Below, piece after piece: positions 19,701 through 29,400 of a stretch of 64,000 nt of DNA. The notes beneath the pieces are model-generated. The model did not search any database, was not told the DNA's origin, and saw only the letters and a program-made list of their open reading frames with translations. The DNA comes from Ignavibacteriota bacterium. Its GTDB lineage: Bacteria > Bacteroidota > Ignavibacteria > UBA10030 > BY39. The position numbers and the translations under genes were made by a program. Every line of letters starts with the position of its first letter. The stretch's first letter is position 1. The stretch lies in the NCBI GenBank assembly GCA_003327435.1, contig QOQV01000006.1, positions 1 to 64,000 on the forward strand. Direction: 5' to 3'.

Positions 19701-20364
19701 GTTATTTGCAGAAATTGTAGCAGCGAAGCTTGCAATTGCAGCAAGTAAGTTAGGAAAGATTCCAGCAGGATATGGAGATTTAATCTTCATCGATGATGAC
19801 CCAACATGGCATCCATTCAATAATATGACGGTTGAAGAAATTGTGGATTCAATCAGCAACGCTATGAATACATTTGAAGGAGATTCAGCTGATTATTATA
19901 GGATTCTCCGTAAACTGAACACTGCATTTGCAGGACCAATTGATACCGCTGAGTTTGCAACAAGGACCGTGTTGAAAGGTGTCAAGCCACTCGCTGAAGT
20001 GCCTTACCTGTTTGCAAATCCTGATGGTAAAGTATCTAAGATCGAACCTAAACCTATTGTGTATAGTGAAATTCCAAGCTCCTTTGAATTGTCACAGAAC
20101 TATCCTAACCCATTCAATCCAAGTACAACGATTGAATTCACACTCCCAGAGGATGCAATTGTGACACTCAAAGTGTACAATGTACTTGGACAGGAAGTTG
20201 CAACATTGATCGATAATGAACTTTACACAGAAGGATTGAACGAAGTTGAATTCGATGCTGGTAAACTTTCCTCAGGTGTATACTTCTACCGATTAGTTGC
20301 CGAAACTCTTGGCGATTCACCAATGAAATACTCACAAGTCAAGAAGATGGTCCTGATGAAGTAA
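10708..20364 (+). CDS. giant mosaic T9SS surface protein 2 (3218 aa, two beta-helix regions)
   Basis: Signal peptide residues 1-21, preceded by a strong AAGGAGG site (10697-10703). Residues ~24-805 and ~967-1430 are two right-handed parallel beta-helix regions rich in Asn/Thr/Gly and recurring 'NNNI' and 'IYNN' turns. Both end in the phrase 'D-x-GADEF', typical of T9SS-exported beta-helix proteins. An Ig-like module separates them. Fibronectin-III-like modules follow (~1435-1730), then two cleaved-adhesin/MAM-like modules (~1729-1885 and ~1997-2150; 'DDWLFTLPL', 'NDDWLITPKL', 'YIDDI') alternating with CARDB-like modules, and an uncharacterised module to ~2480. Three SdrD-B-like repeats (~2486-2785), the shared module (~2785-3115) and the T9SS sorting domain complete it. 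No enzyme motif is clear. A scaffold or adhesin for polysaccharide or particles is a reasonable guess. Confidence 0.9.
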   Translation: MKKLLLVVIAILIASTIGYAQLSGTKYIPGDYSTIAAAIADLNTQGVGSGGVTFNVAAGHTEVLTGRIDLTATGTASDPIIFQKFGTGTNPLLTAYTGTSTPGSATPDGMWALVGADYVTIDGIDLYDPNTSNPQTMEYGYGLFKSSATNGCQYVTIKNCIITLNRVNNATGSGPMPDGSTGILVVNSIPIAATTALTITAASGSNSFNAFYSNTIQNSNNGIVLMGFAATVGVGPNPDPGTFFGDLGNDIGGNSVSTGNVIKNFGGGGSSNPSAGIRANNQWSINISYNTINNNDGAGVNHATTLRGIFAQAGTSANANINYNNISIQSGATTSSCWAIDNGIGSTAAGNTININNNIIRVGYPTATTGVYTAINNSATAATVNINYNDISQITGVAFGGTGTHVMIETGSPTTVYTNNNNIHDISRNGTSGSWRGIKTTSPTNWICNNNLIENLSWTATTSTGGFDGIYSFSSAVNVTANGNIIRNISTPTTGTLTGIREYGTAGNKIFQNNQIYNFFTTSGGAGGATLNGIWTSTGNIEISNNKIYSLNSTGTTGGTAGTIYGIQVTGGTLISIFKNNIYDLSTMRTGSPTAPVLAGIHATSGTTTYIYNNFISDLRTPALSYTEALRGISIANTTSGNTYGVYFNTIFLNATSTGTTFGTSAIFANTSPTVDMRNNIIINTSSPAGTGLTVAYRRSSTTLTTYASTSNNNAFYAGTPAANRLIFYDGTNSDQTITAYKTRVAPRDGSSFSENVPFVNSTTPPYDLHISTTTPTQTESGGSAITSPITINDDYDGDTRASIPDVGADEFYGVGLDLSPPVIAYTPLGNSSNTISRTFSGVVITDASGVETTPGLRPRVYFKRSTDANTFNDNTNATDGWKYAEAQGTGGSPFSFVLNYSLLYTGGVPLGPGSVIQYFVVAQDITPTPNVGINSGIFAAQPSSVDLTSAAFPITGTINSFNIVQAFSGTYSVGTTGTYPNLTGAGGFFVAVNGGVVSDNIIVQIVSDLTEDGTNALNQWVEEGAGNYTMTIVSVDAVEKLISGNVANGMIRLNGADRVTIDGRVLGSGKYLRFRNTNTSNPTFTFINGAVDNVIRDCYIEGASTTSSNGVVFFSTGDNINNTLLNCDIRDRSDAAGRPYNSVYFGALTNLNNKIKNCNLYDFTNYAVYISSATGTLIESCDIYTTTASTASSVYGFYVANTGASVKTTITKSKIHDLNGSSTATIKGIYIAGASGVSTLLSIENNFIYLSPTTTGLIDGIDYYGYTANSLDIYFNSIYIGGSLTSGSNSSYAIRKRDAATNFNIKNNILFNARTNAGGTANHYAIYVSNTTGTLAFNYNDYFVNGTGGVLGYWSTANQNTLADWQTASGQDANSISGNPKFVSANDLHIDVYQASPVSNAGISIAGINEDIDGDLRQSPPDIGADEFTGVPPDAFSLLTPTNGATNVPLNGDLTWEVSQYAQTYDVYLDKVDATTLVSADQTATIYSYTNLDPNSVYYWKVVAKNGNGTTQATGSPWSFTTVALLPPNSPSDLTISNITTDAMDLSWTDNSNDELGFYIYKSTDGSTFTLVDSVNADVINYTGPASRSLSPNTRYWWRVTAYNANGESAPTSANAFTLALTPGAPTLSNATMTTMLVILDPAGNPAATQFAVRVVFGATTKYMNTAGALVDNPVWGTYANFGGAAGKTLTGLSPITTYTIDVKARNGANIETDFGPSSTLATTGTPYPVVEGFELTTFPPTAWLVENTNGDAKTWVRTTSNVRSGVGAAMYPYSITLPADDWLFTLPLTMEAGNKYRLTYYYRAYSASYPEKMKVMFGTAQNSASMTDLLADHTSITNTTYLGNSVVITPPATGIYYVGFYAYSAANMWNLYIDDIMIEVMPQKDIEVVAVNLSAPPYYVGQPITVSAQIRNNGTEADPTTVPLTYKIGSAPDYQGDGVGELFTPSWASNMATVTFTVPYTPGSTGNVTIFVKSFYTGDQVPANDAKSKSVKVLPAGALFEDWTDVNALARWKVVNNDGGAQTWRRATEKFLSSPASAGSDYESSTLKNDDWLITPKLSVIAGDSLTFWHSARSTSFPESLYVRLSTVGNNPSDPWIDLLAIKDATTDWKYKSVDLTPWAGQNVWIAFVNRGLDQYTIYIDDITGPALYIPEYDLAFTDFYQSSGLPTPKVDKISDREVWMMNESIEEKPIATLADKGIVELRESEISKTIVYPSNSLPSLDKKLNPIDVKAEITNVGKNPVAYTLDWNVSGAAQPTYIGPSVDSAATHIANLTFNPTARGTFLTSGAITVTGDENPGNNTNYFRMRVYPDDFARTIYDRGDNVVDTWVGWGSATLPMKAGVRFTAPNTMRLAGVDFIYRTESVVSGDIIVTVRGAGDSLTGPGPVLYSKIFNAADYFTGAGDYVTFPFDDNAPVIAGGSDYWITIKMPAGILYPGAVHNNGFTSGRSFYEGAIDQDTTKWYPLVITTERAWVMRSYFVAPPNSIAGVKFNDLNGNGQKDEGELGLEGWYISLNGPVNDVKVTGPDGSYYFGDLPDGEYLITEDNQAGWIQTMPAAPGSYTVAVSGGMNVTGKDFGNFKLGKISGYKWEDLDGDGVWDAGEPTVPNWQITLSGPVSGSTYTDENGWYVFENLTVGEYTVSEIIPSGWFFTYPTPNQHVVNISSGTEINGGGGIAEVPNFGNARYGTVSGAKFWDRNNNGIRDVGEAGLANWTIILTGDHTIQRSTETDSFGNFLFENVVPDNYVLSEVLKPGWTMTTSPAPFMVSSGSVVTDKLFGNFLNVDITKYRSFVPEDLVALDSKGKVPKAVKRKPVGAYWEFMIINPKEYPLTLLNIQFKNDVREIVEAGSFNVSGAKKDFMLSDAELAPGDTLVVKGYSLKGKPQEIKKLWYGPKTSIPATSILPVYQYLELPQPTWRNMIDEIFTEGGFTDDGGLLVGQKGDPKKIGWVLITKSGDVVKSLYNKGIHNAGPKFFRTFDNNKPFLKEQKSLPPTKQNNMLFAEIVAAKLAIAASKLGKIPAGYGDLIFIDDDPTWHPFNNMTVEEIVDSISNAMNTFEGDSADYYRILRKLNTAFAGPIDTAEFATRTVLKGVKPLAEVPYLFANPDGKVSKIEPKPIVYSEIPSSFELSQNYPNPFNPSTTIEFTLPEDAIVTLKVYNVLGQEVATLIDNELYTEGLNEVEFDAGKLSSGVYFYRLVAETLGDSPMKYSQVKKMVLMK

Positions 20365-20387
20365 AATCAATTTATCTTAGTTGATAA

Positions 20388-20420
20388 ATGTAGAGGCGGT
20401 TTATATAACCGCCTCTACAT
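20388..20420 (+). terminator. rho-independent terminator after giant gene 2
   Basis: A perfect 14-bp stem: ATGTAGAGGCGGTT (20388-20401) pairs with AACCGCCTCTACAT (20407-20420) around a 5-nt loop, followed by AATTTTGTTT. It isolates giant gene 3 from giant gene 2. Confidence 0.92.
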
Positions 20421-20498
20421 AATTTTGTTTATACTTCGACTTAAGTCCTGGTATAAACAGCTAATTAACAATATTAAAAAAATCTTAGGAGTTAAAAA

Positions 20499-23400
20499 AT
20501 GAAAAATTTGGTAAAACTAATTACTTGTGCAATTTTAATAATTGCATTTTCTCTTACTGCATATACTCAAAATGTTGATAAAATGAGCGTTAGGAATAAT
20601 TTGAAGATTAAAAATCCAATTGTTCCAGCTGAAGCTTATCATGAGTCAGATATAAAATTTGGGCCTGGAATGGGCACACCTGAACAAATTGCCCGTCAGT
20701 TTTTACAGGCAAATAGACAAAAATATAAGATGAAAGCAAATCTGACAGATATAGCATTATCGTATATACAGGAAAGCCCTGCAGGTTACCATGTGAATTT
20801 CAACCAAACTTACAATAATATTCCAATTTATCAATCTGATATGGTTGTAAGTATTGATAGAAAAAATTATGTTGAATTTTTTGCTTCAAATTATAAATCG
20901 GCATTTGAACCACCAGAAACTACAGTCCCCCAACTTACTGCCAATGATGCGTTGCAAATTGGAAATAATTATCTGGGAGTTAGTGGAACATTGCTTGGTC
21001 CTCCAAAATCGGATTTAATGATACTCGTGGATAATGGACAGGGAAGATTGACTTATCGAGTAGTTATTACAACTACAGAGCCAATGGGTGATTGGGAGAT
21101 ATTTGTTGATGCTATCACAGGTGAAGTTATAAGTGTTAATGACATGATTGTCTATCATCAGGATCCACAAATTACAAAAACTCAGCAAAAGAAACCTGAC
21201 TTTCCAGCACTCGCTAAATTGTTGCCAACTTTACCTGTAAAACCACAGATACAGGAAATTGTTAATAAAATTTCGGCAACAAATATTTATAATAACATCG
21301 CAAAGTTACAGGCATTTAAACCTCGTTACGCTGGTTCTGCTCAGGGAAGAGATTCACTCGCAGCCACAAGAGATTGGATAATAGCACAAATGCAATCCTA
21401 TGGTTACACTGACATTGTTCAGCATAATTTTACCTATAATGGAAATACGCTGCAAAATATTGTGGTCACAAAAACTGGTTCTCGATTCCCCGATACAATG
21501 ATCGTTTTAGGTGGTCATTATGATGCAGTATCAGTATCTCCGGGTGCTGATGATAACGGTTCGGGTGTGGCTCTAATGCTTGAAGTCGCCAGAGTTTTAG
21601 CAGATAAAAAACTTGAATACACAGTGAAATATATTTTCTTCTCTGCAGAAGAACAGGGTTTGATTGGAAGTCAAGCATATGTTCAAAATGTTGCAGTGCC
21701 TAATAATCATCAAATAAAGGTAATGATTAATGCAGATATGATTGGATACAGCGGTGGGCAGGATACTGTACGTGTTGAACGAGATACAGATAATAGTCCG
21801 TCAGGTAACAATGCTGCATCCGCAGCATATACTGATACTCTGGCTGCATTAACGGAATTGTATTCAACATTGAAAACAAAAATTACAAGTGCTTATGGTA
21901 GCGATTATTTATCGTTTGAAGATGCAGGATATGTTATTACTGGATTTTTTGAAAACATAGAAAACCCACATTACCATCAAGCAAGTGACTCAATACAATA
22001 TTGTGACATAAATTATATTTCACAAATTACAAAAGGTGCGGCTGCAGGTATTGCTTATTTTGCAAAGTTAATGAGTGGAAGTGGTTTTGTATTTGATCCA
22101 GATCCCCTAACAACCGCAAAAGCTACATATGGTACAGGTGGATATGTTGATAACAACGATGCTGATCATCCAGATCTGAATAATCAGAGGTTTTTAGTCC
22201 CACTAAACGACTTAACATTTAGTGGAGGTCTATATCGGTTGCAGGGTCCTTATGTTACTATCAGCGATTTTGAATCTCCAACGATCGCACCAGCAACTGC
22301 AGCTCACCCTGATTCCTTCAGATTTACTCGCTCTCAGGATGGATTTGAAGATGTTATGGTATACTACCATATTGATAAAACTCAAAGATGGATACAATCA
22401 TTAGGATTTACTAATATCCAGAATTTATCAATTCAAGTTGATCCACACGGTCTGAGTGGTGATGATAATTCACATTATATTCCTTCTACAAACCAGATAG
22501 CTTATGGTGATGGAGGTGTTGATGATGCAGAAGATGCTGATGTAATTTTACATGAATATGGTCATGCAATCCAGCAGGCAAGTAAACCTGGATGGTCGGG
22601 TTCTGGTCAACAAGGCGCACTTGGAGAAGGATTTGGTGATTACTGGGCTGAAAGCTACAGCCGCTCATTAAATTATTGGTTACCAACTGAAGCACCTTAC
22701 TTCTGGGTGTTCGATTGGGATGGACATAATCCTTTCTGGGCTGGTAGAGTTTTAAATTATACACCTCTCTATCCCGGCGGTTTAACTGGAGCGATTCATA
22801 CTGATGGTCAGATGTGGTCAACTGATTTAATGAAAATCTGGAATGAAATAGGCAGAGAAGTAACCGATAAACTTGTGCTCCAGAGTCATTTCTATATGCC
22901 AGCCAGTGGTGCAACGATGACTATGAACGCAGATGCAGTTATCCAGGCGGATAGGAATTTATACGGGGGTGCTCATGTACCGGTATTGGTCTATCACTTT
23001 GGTCAAAGAGGTTATATAAATCCAGCCAACTATGTTCCAAATATTGTGCACACACCTCGCGGTGATAGTGAAAATCCATGGGGTCCTTATCCAGTGACCG
23101 CTCTTGTGTATGCTGGTGGGTCACCATTGGATTCAAATGGAATAAAAGTTTTCTGGGGTAGACACGGTGCAATAGATGATTCGATTCAGATGGTTCCTTC
23201 TGGAAATCCGAATGAATGGACTGCAAATATTCCCGGTAATGGTGATTCAGCAACTTATAGATATTACATCTATGCAAAAGATCAAGCCGGTGGATTTGCC
23301 ACACATCCTACAAATGCACCAACTAATTTTCACCAATTTTATGTTGGGCAGGATATAACTCCACCTGTTATTGTTCATACGCCGCTTCGCAATCAACCTG

Positions 23401-26400
23401 AAATTCGCTGGCCCGTAAATGTTAAAGCTACCGTAACTGATAATCTCGGAGTTGATTCTGTATGGGTGGAATTTACTTTATTGAGAGGTCCTTTGAGTGG
23501 TAGTTTCGAACTATTAAATACCTCAGGCAATTTCTATGAAGGTCTCTTCCCACTTGACACCACACAAATTGAGGTTGGTGATACAATTCAATACAAAATA
23601 TATGCAAAAGACTTATCAGCACTTGGCAACATAACAACTAACCCACCAACTGGATACCATCAATTTATGATTATAAGTACTAAAGGTATTGTACTTGTGG
23701 TGGATGATGATGGCACTGCTGAAAAGAATGAAAAAGGTGGTGAGGATGTAGATCCAGCTCTGAAAGGTGTAACAGGAAGATTAATACAACGAACACTTAC
23801 AGATGCTGGTTATATTGTTGACACTGTTTCGTTTGCCATTCATAATCCTGCGGTTTACCCTGATTATGATATAGTTGTCTGGACAGGTGGAACAAAGGGA
23901 ACCGGTGTGTTTGGAGATGTAGCAAAGCGTGATGCATTGCGTGCAAGAGTTGCATCTGGTGGAAAAGTATGGGTCGAAGGTGGTGAAGTAGGTTACTACT
24001 ATCGATATCAAACAACAGAGATAGATAAGAATTTCCGTCAACAGGTATTACACGATAGTAGCTGGTTGAGTGATGTCACTTCATCGAATCTTGTAATCAC
24101 CCAACCAACGCATCCAATATTTACGACACCAAATCCGATAAGTTCGCCCATTGCATTTACAGGGACATCCATATATTCACGAGATGCAATGCGGTTAATG
24201 CCTGGTGATCCAGGTGCTTATAAAATTGCAGGCTGGTCTGTTTATACCACCCAGGGACCAGATACCTGCGCAATGATTGTGTACGACGATAATCCGAATC
24301 CGTTAAGTGCACAGATTGTGTTTATGCCGTTTGCATTAGGTTCTATAACAGATACAATTGTTGCAAAACAATTAATTGAAAATACAGCAGAATTTTTGAT
24401 GACACCAGAGCTACCTCCAACCGGTGCAATTAGTGGAATTGTACAATTAACAGATGTAACCGATTGGAGTGGTGTGAAAGTCAAAATACAGGGGTTAACC
24501 CTATCTAAATTAGATTCAATGATTACTGCTTCCGATGGAGCTTATAGCTTTGCTGGACTCTATCCAGGAACATATAGAATCACAGTTTCAAAATCAGGAT
24601 ATTATCCAACATCAATGAGTAGAGATACCACCGTTGGAGTTGATCCTATCACTGGCTTTAACTTTGTACTAACACCGATTATTAATGCAAGCGTATCTGG
24701 ATATGTCACACTTGCTGATACGACTGATTATAGAGATGTCTTGGTTTCTATTGTTGGACAGAGTTTGAGCTATTTAACGGATTCAACTGGGTATTATGAG
24801 TTTAATAATGTCATTCCTGGTAATATAACTGTCCGAGCTATAAAACCAGGTTATAGAACTGCCTCTAAAGATACATCGGTTGGTAACGGTGAAAGCATTA
24901 CTGTTAATTTGCATCTTGAAGTTGAAACAATACTTGTTTATGAAACTTTTGAGACCACACCGGTTGATGGAGTTCCAACAGGTTGGACCAGAATAGATGT
25001 AAATGGTGATGGAAATACCTGGAAAACCGTTTCGGATGCAACTTATAATATTACTCCTGGAGGTACAAAAGGCATTAAATATACATATAACTCTACGAAT
25101 GCTGCTAATGATTGGTTAATTAGCCCAGAGTTAACTCTTGCTGGAGGTGTACCACATCGGGTTACATTCTGGTATAGAACCAATTCCACAACATATATAG
25201 AGAAGATCAAAGTTGCTTGGGGAACCTCACCAACCCCGGCAAGTTTGACTAATATTATCTGGCAAAAAGAAGATATTGCCAATACTACATTCATAAAAGC
25301 TCAAACTACATTGGTTGTTCCAACCACTGGAACATATTATGTCGGCTGGCATGTATATTCAGCCGCTAACCAATATAATCCAGGTTTGGACGATATAAAG
25401 ATTGAAGTTGCACCTGCAAGCGATGTTGGTGTTTCGAAACTCTGGGTTGAAGGTGCAATGGAAGTCAAAGATTTATTCAAGCAACCTGATGCAAAAGAAC
25501 TTGAAGCGATACGCGAAGCAGAAATTCGCGAAGCAGAAGTTGCTGGTAAATCTGCAACACCTTCTGAATATGTACCATGGATTCAACCAGAAGAGTGGTT
25601 CAATAATGGATTTGTTGCAGCAAAGACCGATAGTTTTGTAATTCTTGCTGAGATAACAAACCACGGAACTGCTGCACAAACAATGTTTGATATTGGTTGG
25701 AGAATCGGAACAAATGATCAAACTCCTATAACTTATACAGAAACTATTAATCCTGGTGCAAAAGATACAGTAAGATTGGTATGGTATTCACCAAGTGTAG
25801 GTATACATAACGTATTAGCATATACAAACCTTGTAAATGATGCCGATAGAAGCAACGATACTGCAAAAACAGTCATAAATGTACCACCTCCAGGAATGAT
25901 TTTGAGCGAATCATTTGAAGGTGGCACAACACTACCACCTGGATGGAGTACTGCAGATGTAACAGGAACGGCAGCAAACTGGACTGTGCAGGTTGGAACC
26001 GGAACATATCCATCAGCTCCTCCTTATCATGGCAGTAATCATATGAAGTTCAACTCATTTTCAGCATCAGCTGGTAATCAGGAAAGATTGACAACAAAAC
26101 GTCTATCACTACCAGCCGGTGGAGTTAGGATGACTTTCTGGATGTATCATGATCCAGGATATTCAACAAATTATGACTCGATAACAGTTCAAGTTACAAC
26201 TGGAGATAGTGTAACAGGACCATGGACTAGGTTGGCAAACTTTATCCGTTACTCAACAACCACTGGTTGGAGAAAAGATAGTGTTGATTTAACTCCTTGG
26301 TCCGGACAACCCAAAGTGTTTGTTAGTTTCCTTGGCACCAGCCGTTATGGAAATAATATGTATCTGGATCTTGTTGAAGTATTTCCATATACTGTTACCG

Positions 26401-29400
26401 ATTTCTTAACAGTAACATATCCAAATGGTGGTGAATGGTTCGTGGTCGGACAACAGTATAACATCACCTGGAGCCAGTATGGTGCAACAACGGTAAAGAT
26501 TGAGTATTCAACAAATAACGGTGCATCCTGGATTACAATTACACCAAGCACACCAGCAAAAACAATTGATTATAATCCGAAACTTGAAATAAAGGGCTAT
26601 GCAGATAAAGATGATGGAGTAAGTAAAGGTAGTTATCTCTGGACGGTTCCAAATACACCAACAACTCAAGCATTGATTAGAGTAACTTGCAATGAAAACC
26701 CATCATTGACAGATGTGAGCGATGCAGTATTTACAATTTCAACTGAACAACCACCTCAACCACCAGGATGGACTGTGCAAACAAGTGGTATAACAACTGC
26801 TTTGTATAGTGTAAAAGCCGTTAGTGACCAAGTTGCCTGGGCTTGTGGTGCAAGCGGTAGGGTATTACGTACAACTAATGGTGGAACCAACTGGACTATA
26901 GTTACCAACCCATCAACTTTTGATAATCATAATATCGAGGCAATTGATGCAAATACAGCTTTTGTTTGTGCCAGTGGAACTGATGATGCAAGAATTTATA
27001 AAACAACTAATGGTGGTTCTACCTGGACAATGGTTTATCAATCCACCGCAACTGGTGCATTTATGAATTTTGTGAAAATGTTTGATGCTAATAATGGATA
27101 TGCACAGGGTGATCCAATTGGTTCTCCATTGAAATTTAACTTACTTAAAACTACAGATGGTGGTAATACCTGGATACCAGCTGCAGATCTTCCACCAGCA
27201 TCATCAACCGAATACGGCTGGAATAACTCTCACTTCTGGTATGGAAATTCTTACGGATGGTTTGGCACAAATAATTATAATGTTTACTATACTACAAACG
27301 GTGGCGTATCATGGAATTCGGGTTCAACTCCATTATTGGAAATTCCTTCTATCTTCTTTAAGAATACTTCTACGGGTTTGGCTGGAACAAATGCTGCAAG
27401 TAATGCAACTCCGACTATAGCACTATCAACCAATGGTGGAGCTACCTGGGCAAACATTAGCTCAACGTTAACTGGCCGAGCATATGGAATGGATGGTACA
27501 GGTGATAAAGTTTGGGTAACTTCCGCTTCGAATATAATTCGTACAACCAATTTTGGAACTACCTGGTCAACTTCATATACTGGTTCAGGTACCTGGTATC
27601 ACCTCTCATTCAAAAAAGTTGGTAATCATATTCATGGATGGGCAGTTAGCAGTACAGGTGGTATTGTTAAGTATTATGAATTTGAACCTCCAACCGGTGC
27701 TACAATTTCAGGCGTTAAATTTAATGATCTTAATAAAAATGGAATTAGAGATGAAGGTGAACCCGGACTTGAGAATTGGAAAATCAGATTAATCGGTGAA
27801 AGTTCAGTTGATTCTACATTTACTAATTCTGAGGGTAACTATACATTTTCTAATGTATCACCCGGAACATATACTATAGTTGAAGAATTACAATCAGGTT
27901 GGGTACAAACCGCTCCCGAAGATGGATCTTATAATATAACAGTCAATTCCGGTGAAAATATTACTGGAAAAGATTTTGGTAACTTTAAACTTGGAATTAT
28001 CAGCGGTGTCAAGTTTGAAGATTTAAATGGTAACGGTATTAAAGATAGCGGCGAACCCGGTCTTGAGGGATGGACAATTCAAATTAATGGTGGTAACGAT
28101 GTATTGACTGCTTCCGATGGAAGTTATAGCTTTGAAAATCTTGATCTTGGGACCTATGTAATAAGCGAAGTTCTCAAGACTGGTTGGATACAAACAATGC
28201 CTCCAAGCCCCGGAACATATACAATCCAAATCACAAGTTCAGGTCAGGTATTTGATGACAAACATTTTGGTAACTTTAAACTTGCAAAGATTTCCGGAAC
28301 AATCTGGAGAGATTACAATCGCGATGGTGTGGTTGATATAGGCGAACCACGACTTGAAGGTGTTACAGTGAATCTTGAAGGTCAGAATCCAGCAAATAAT
28401 CAGACTACTGTTTCTTTAACTGATGGATACTATGAATTTTATGCTGCTAATGATGAATACACATTGAGTGGTGTCCCACCAACTGGATTGTATCAAACCT
28501 ATCCTTCTGGTGGTTTACCATATTCAGTCTCGGTTACAACAAGTGGTCAAGAATTTTCAGGTAAGGATTTTGGCTTTAACAGCACAATTGACCAGACCAA
28601 GTTCACGACATTATCATACGATTCAATCGCTGCATTGGTTAATGGTAAAGTACAAAAAGCCCTCAAGAAAAAACCTGTAGGAGCATATTGGGAATTTAAG
28701 ATTGTAAACGATAAACCAGGCGCTGTTGCTGAAGTTCATATAGAATTCAGTGGCGATGTAAAAACAATATTAACCCATACCCCATTTGCAGTATATGGTG
28801 GCGAGAAGAAAAAGTATTACCTAACAGGTGGTTCATTGGCTTCTGGTGATACATTGATAATAAAAGGTAGGAGTTTAAAAGGTAAACCACAGATTATTAA
28901 GAAACTCTGGCTTGGACCTATTACAGGTACTCCAAAGACAAATATTAATCCAACGTATCAGTATCTTGAATTACCTAACCCGAATCATGCTAATATTATC
29001 GAAGAAATATTCAAAGAAGCCAATTATACAACTACTGGTTTTGTAATTGGTAAGGTACTTTCGGATCCTAATGCGGGTGGTTGGGTGAAGATGACAAAAG
29101 CTTCGGATGTTATGAAATCGGTTAGAGATAAAACTGGTATACACACTGGTGGACCTAAGTTCTTTGACTTGTATGGTGGAAAGGCATTTGTGAAAGAAAA
29201 GAAGACAGTTCCACCAAGCAAACACAATAATAAATTGTTTGCAGAGGTACTTGCATTTAAACTTAATATTGCTGCAAGTATGCTTGGTAAGACACCTGAA
29301 GGATTCCCGGATTTAATTTACTATAATCCTGGAAATATTCTGCATGATAGTTCAATGATTCAAATTGCTAACTATGCTGATAAGTATTTGACTTATGGTT

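Noticed and set aside
22486-23304. Long open frames on the minus strand inside giant gene 3 (e.g. 142 and 121 codons), and similar ones in giants 1 and 2
   Set aside because: They are antisense to well-defined domains, rich in His/Leu/Gln with no protein-like pattern, and lack ribosome binding sites.
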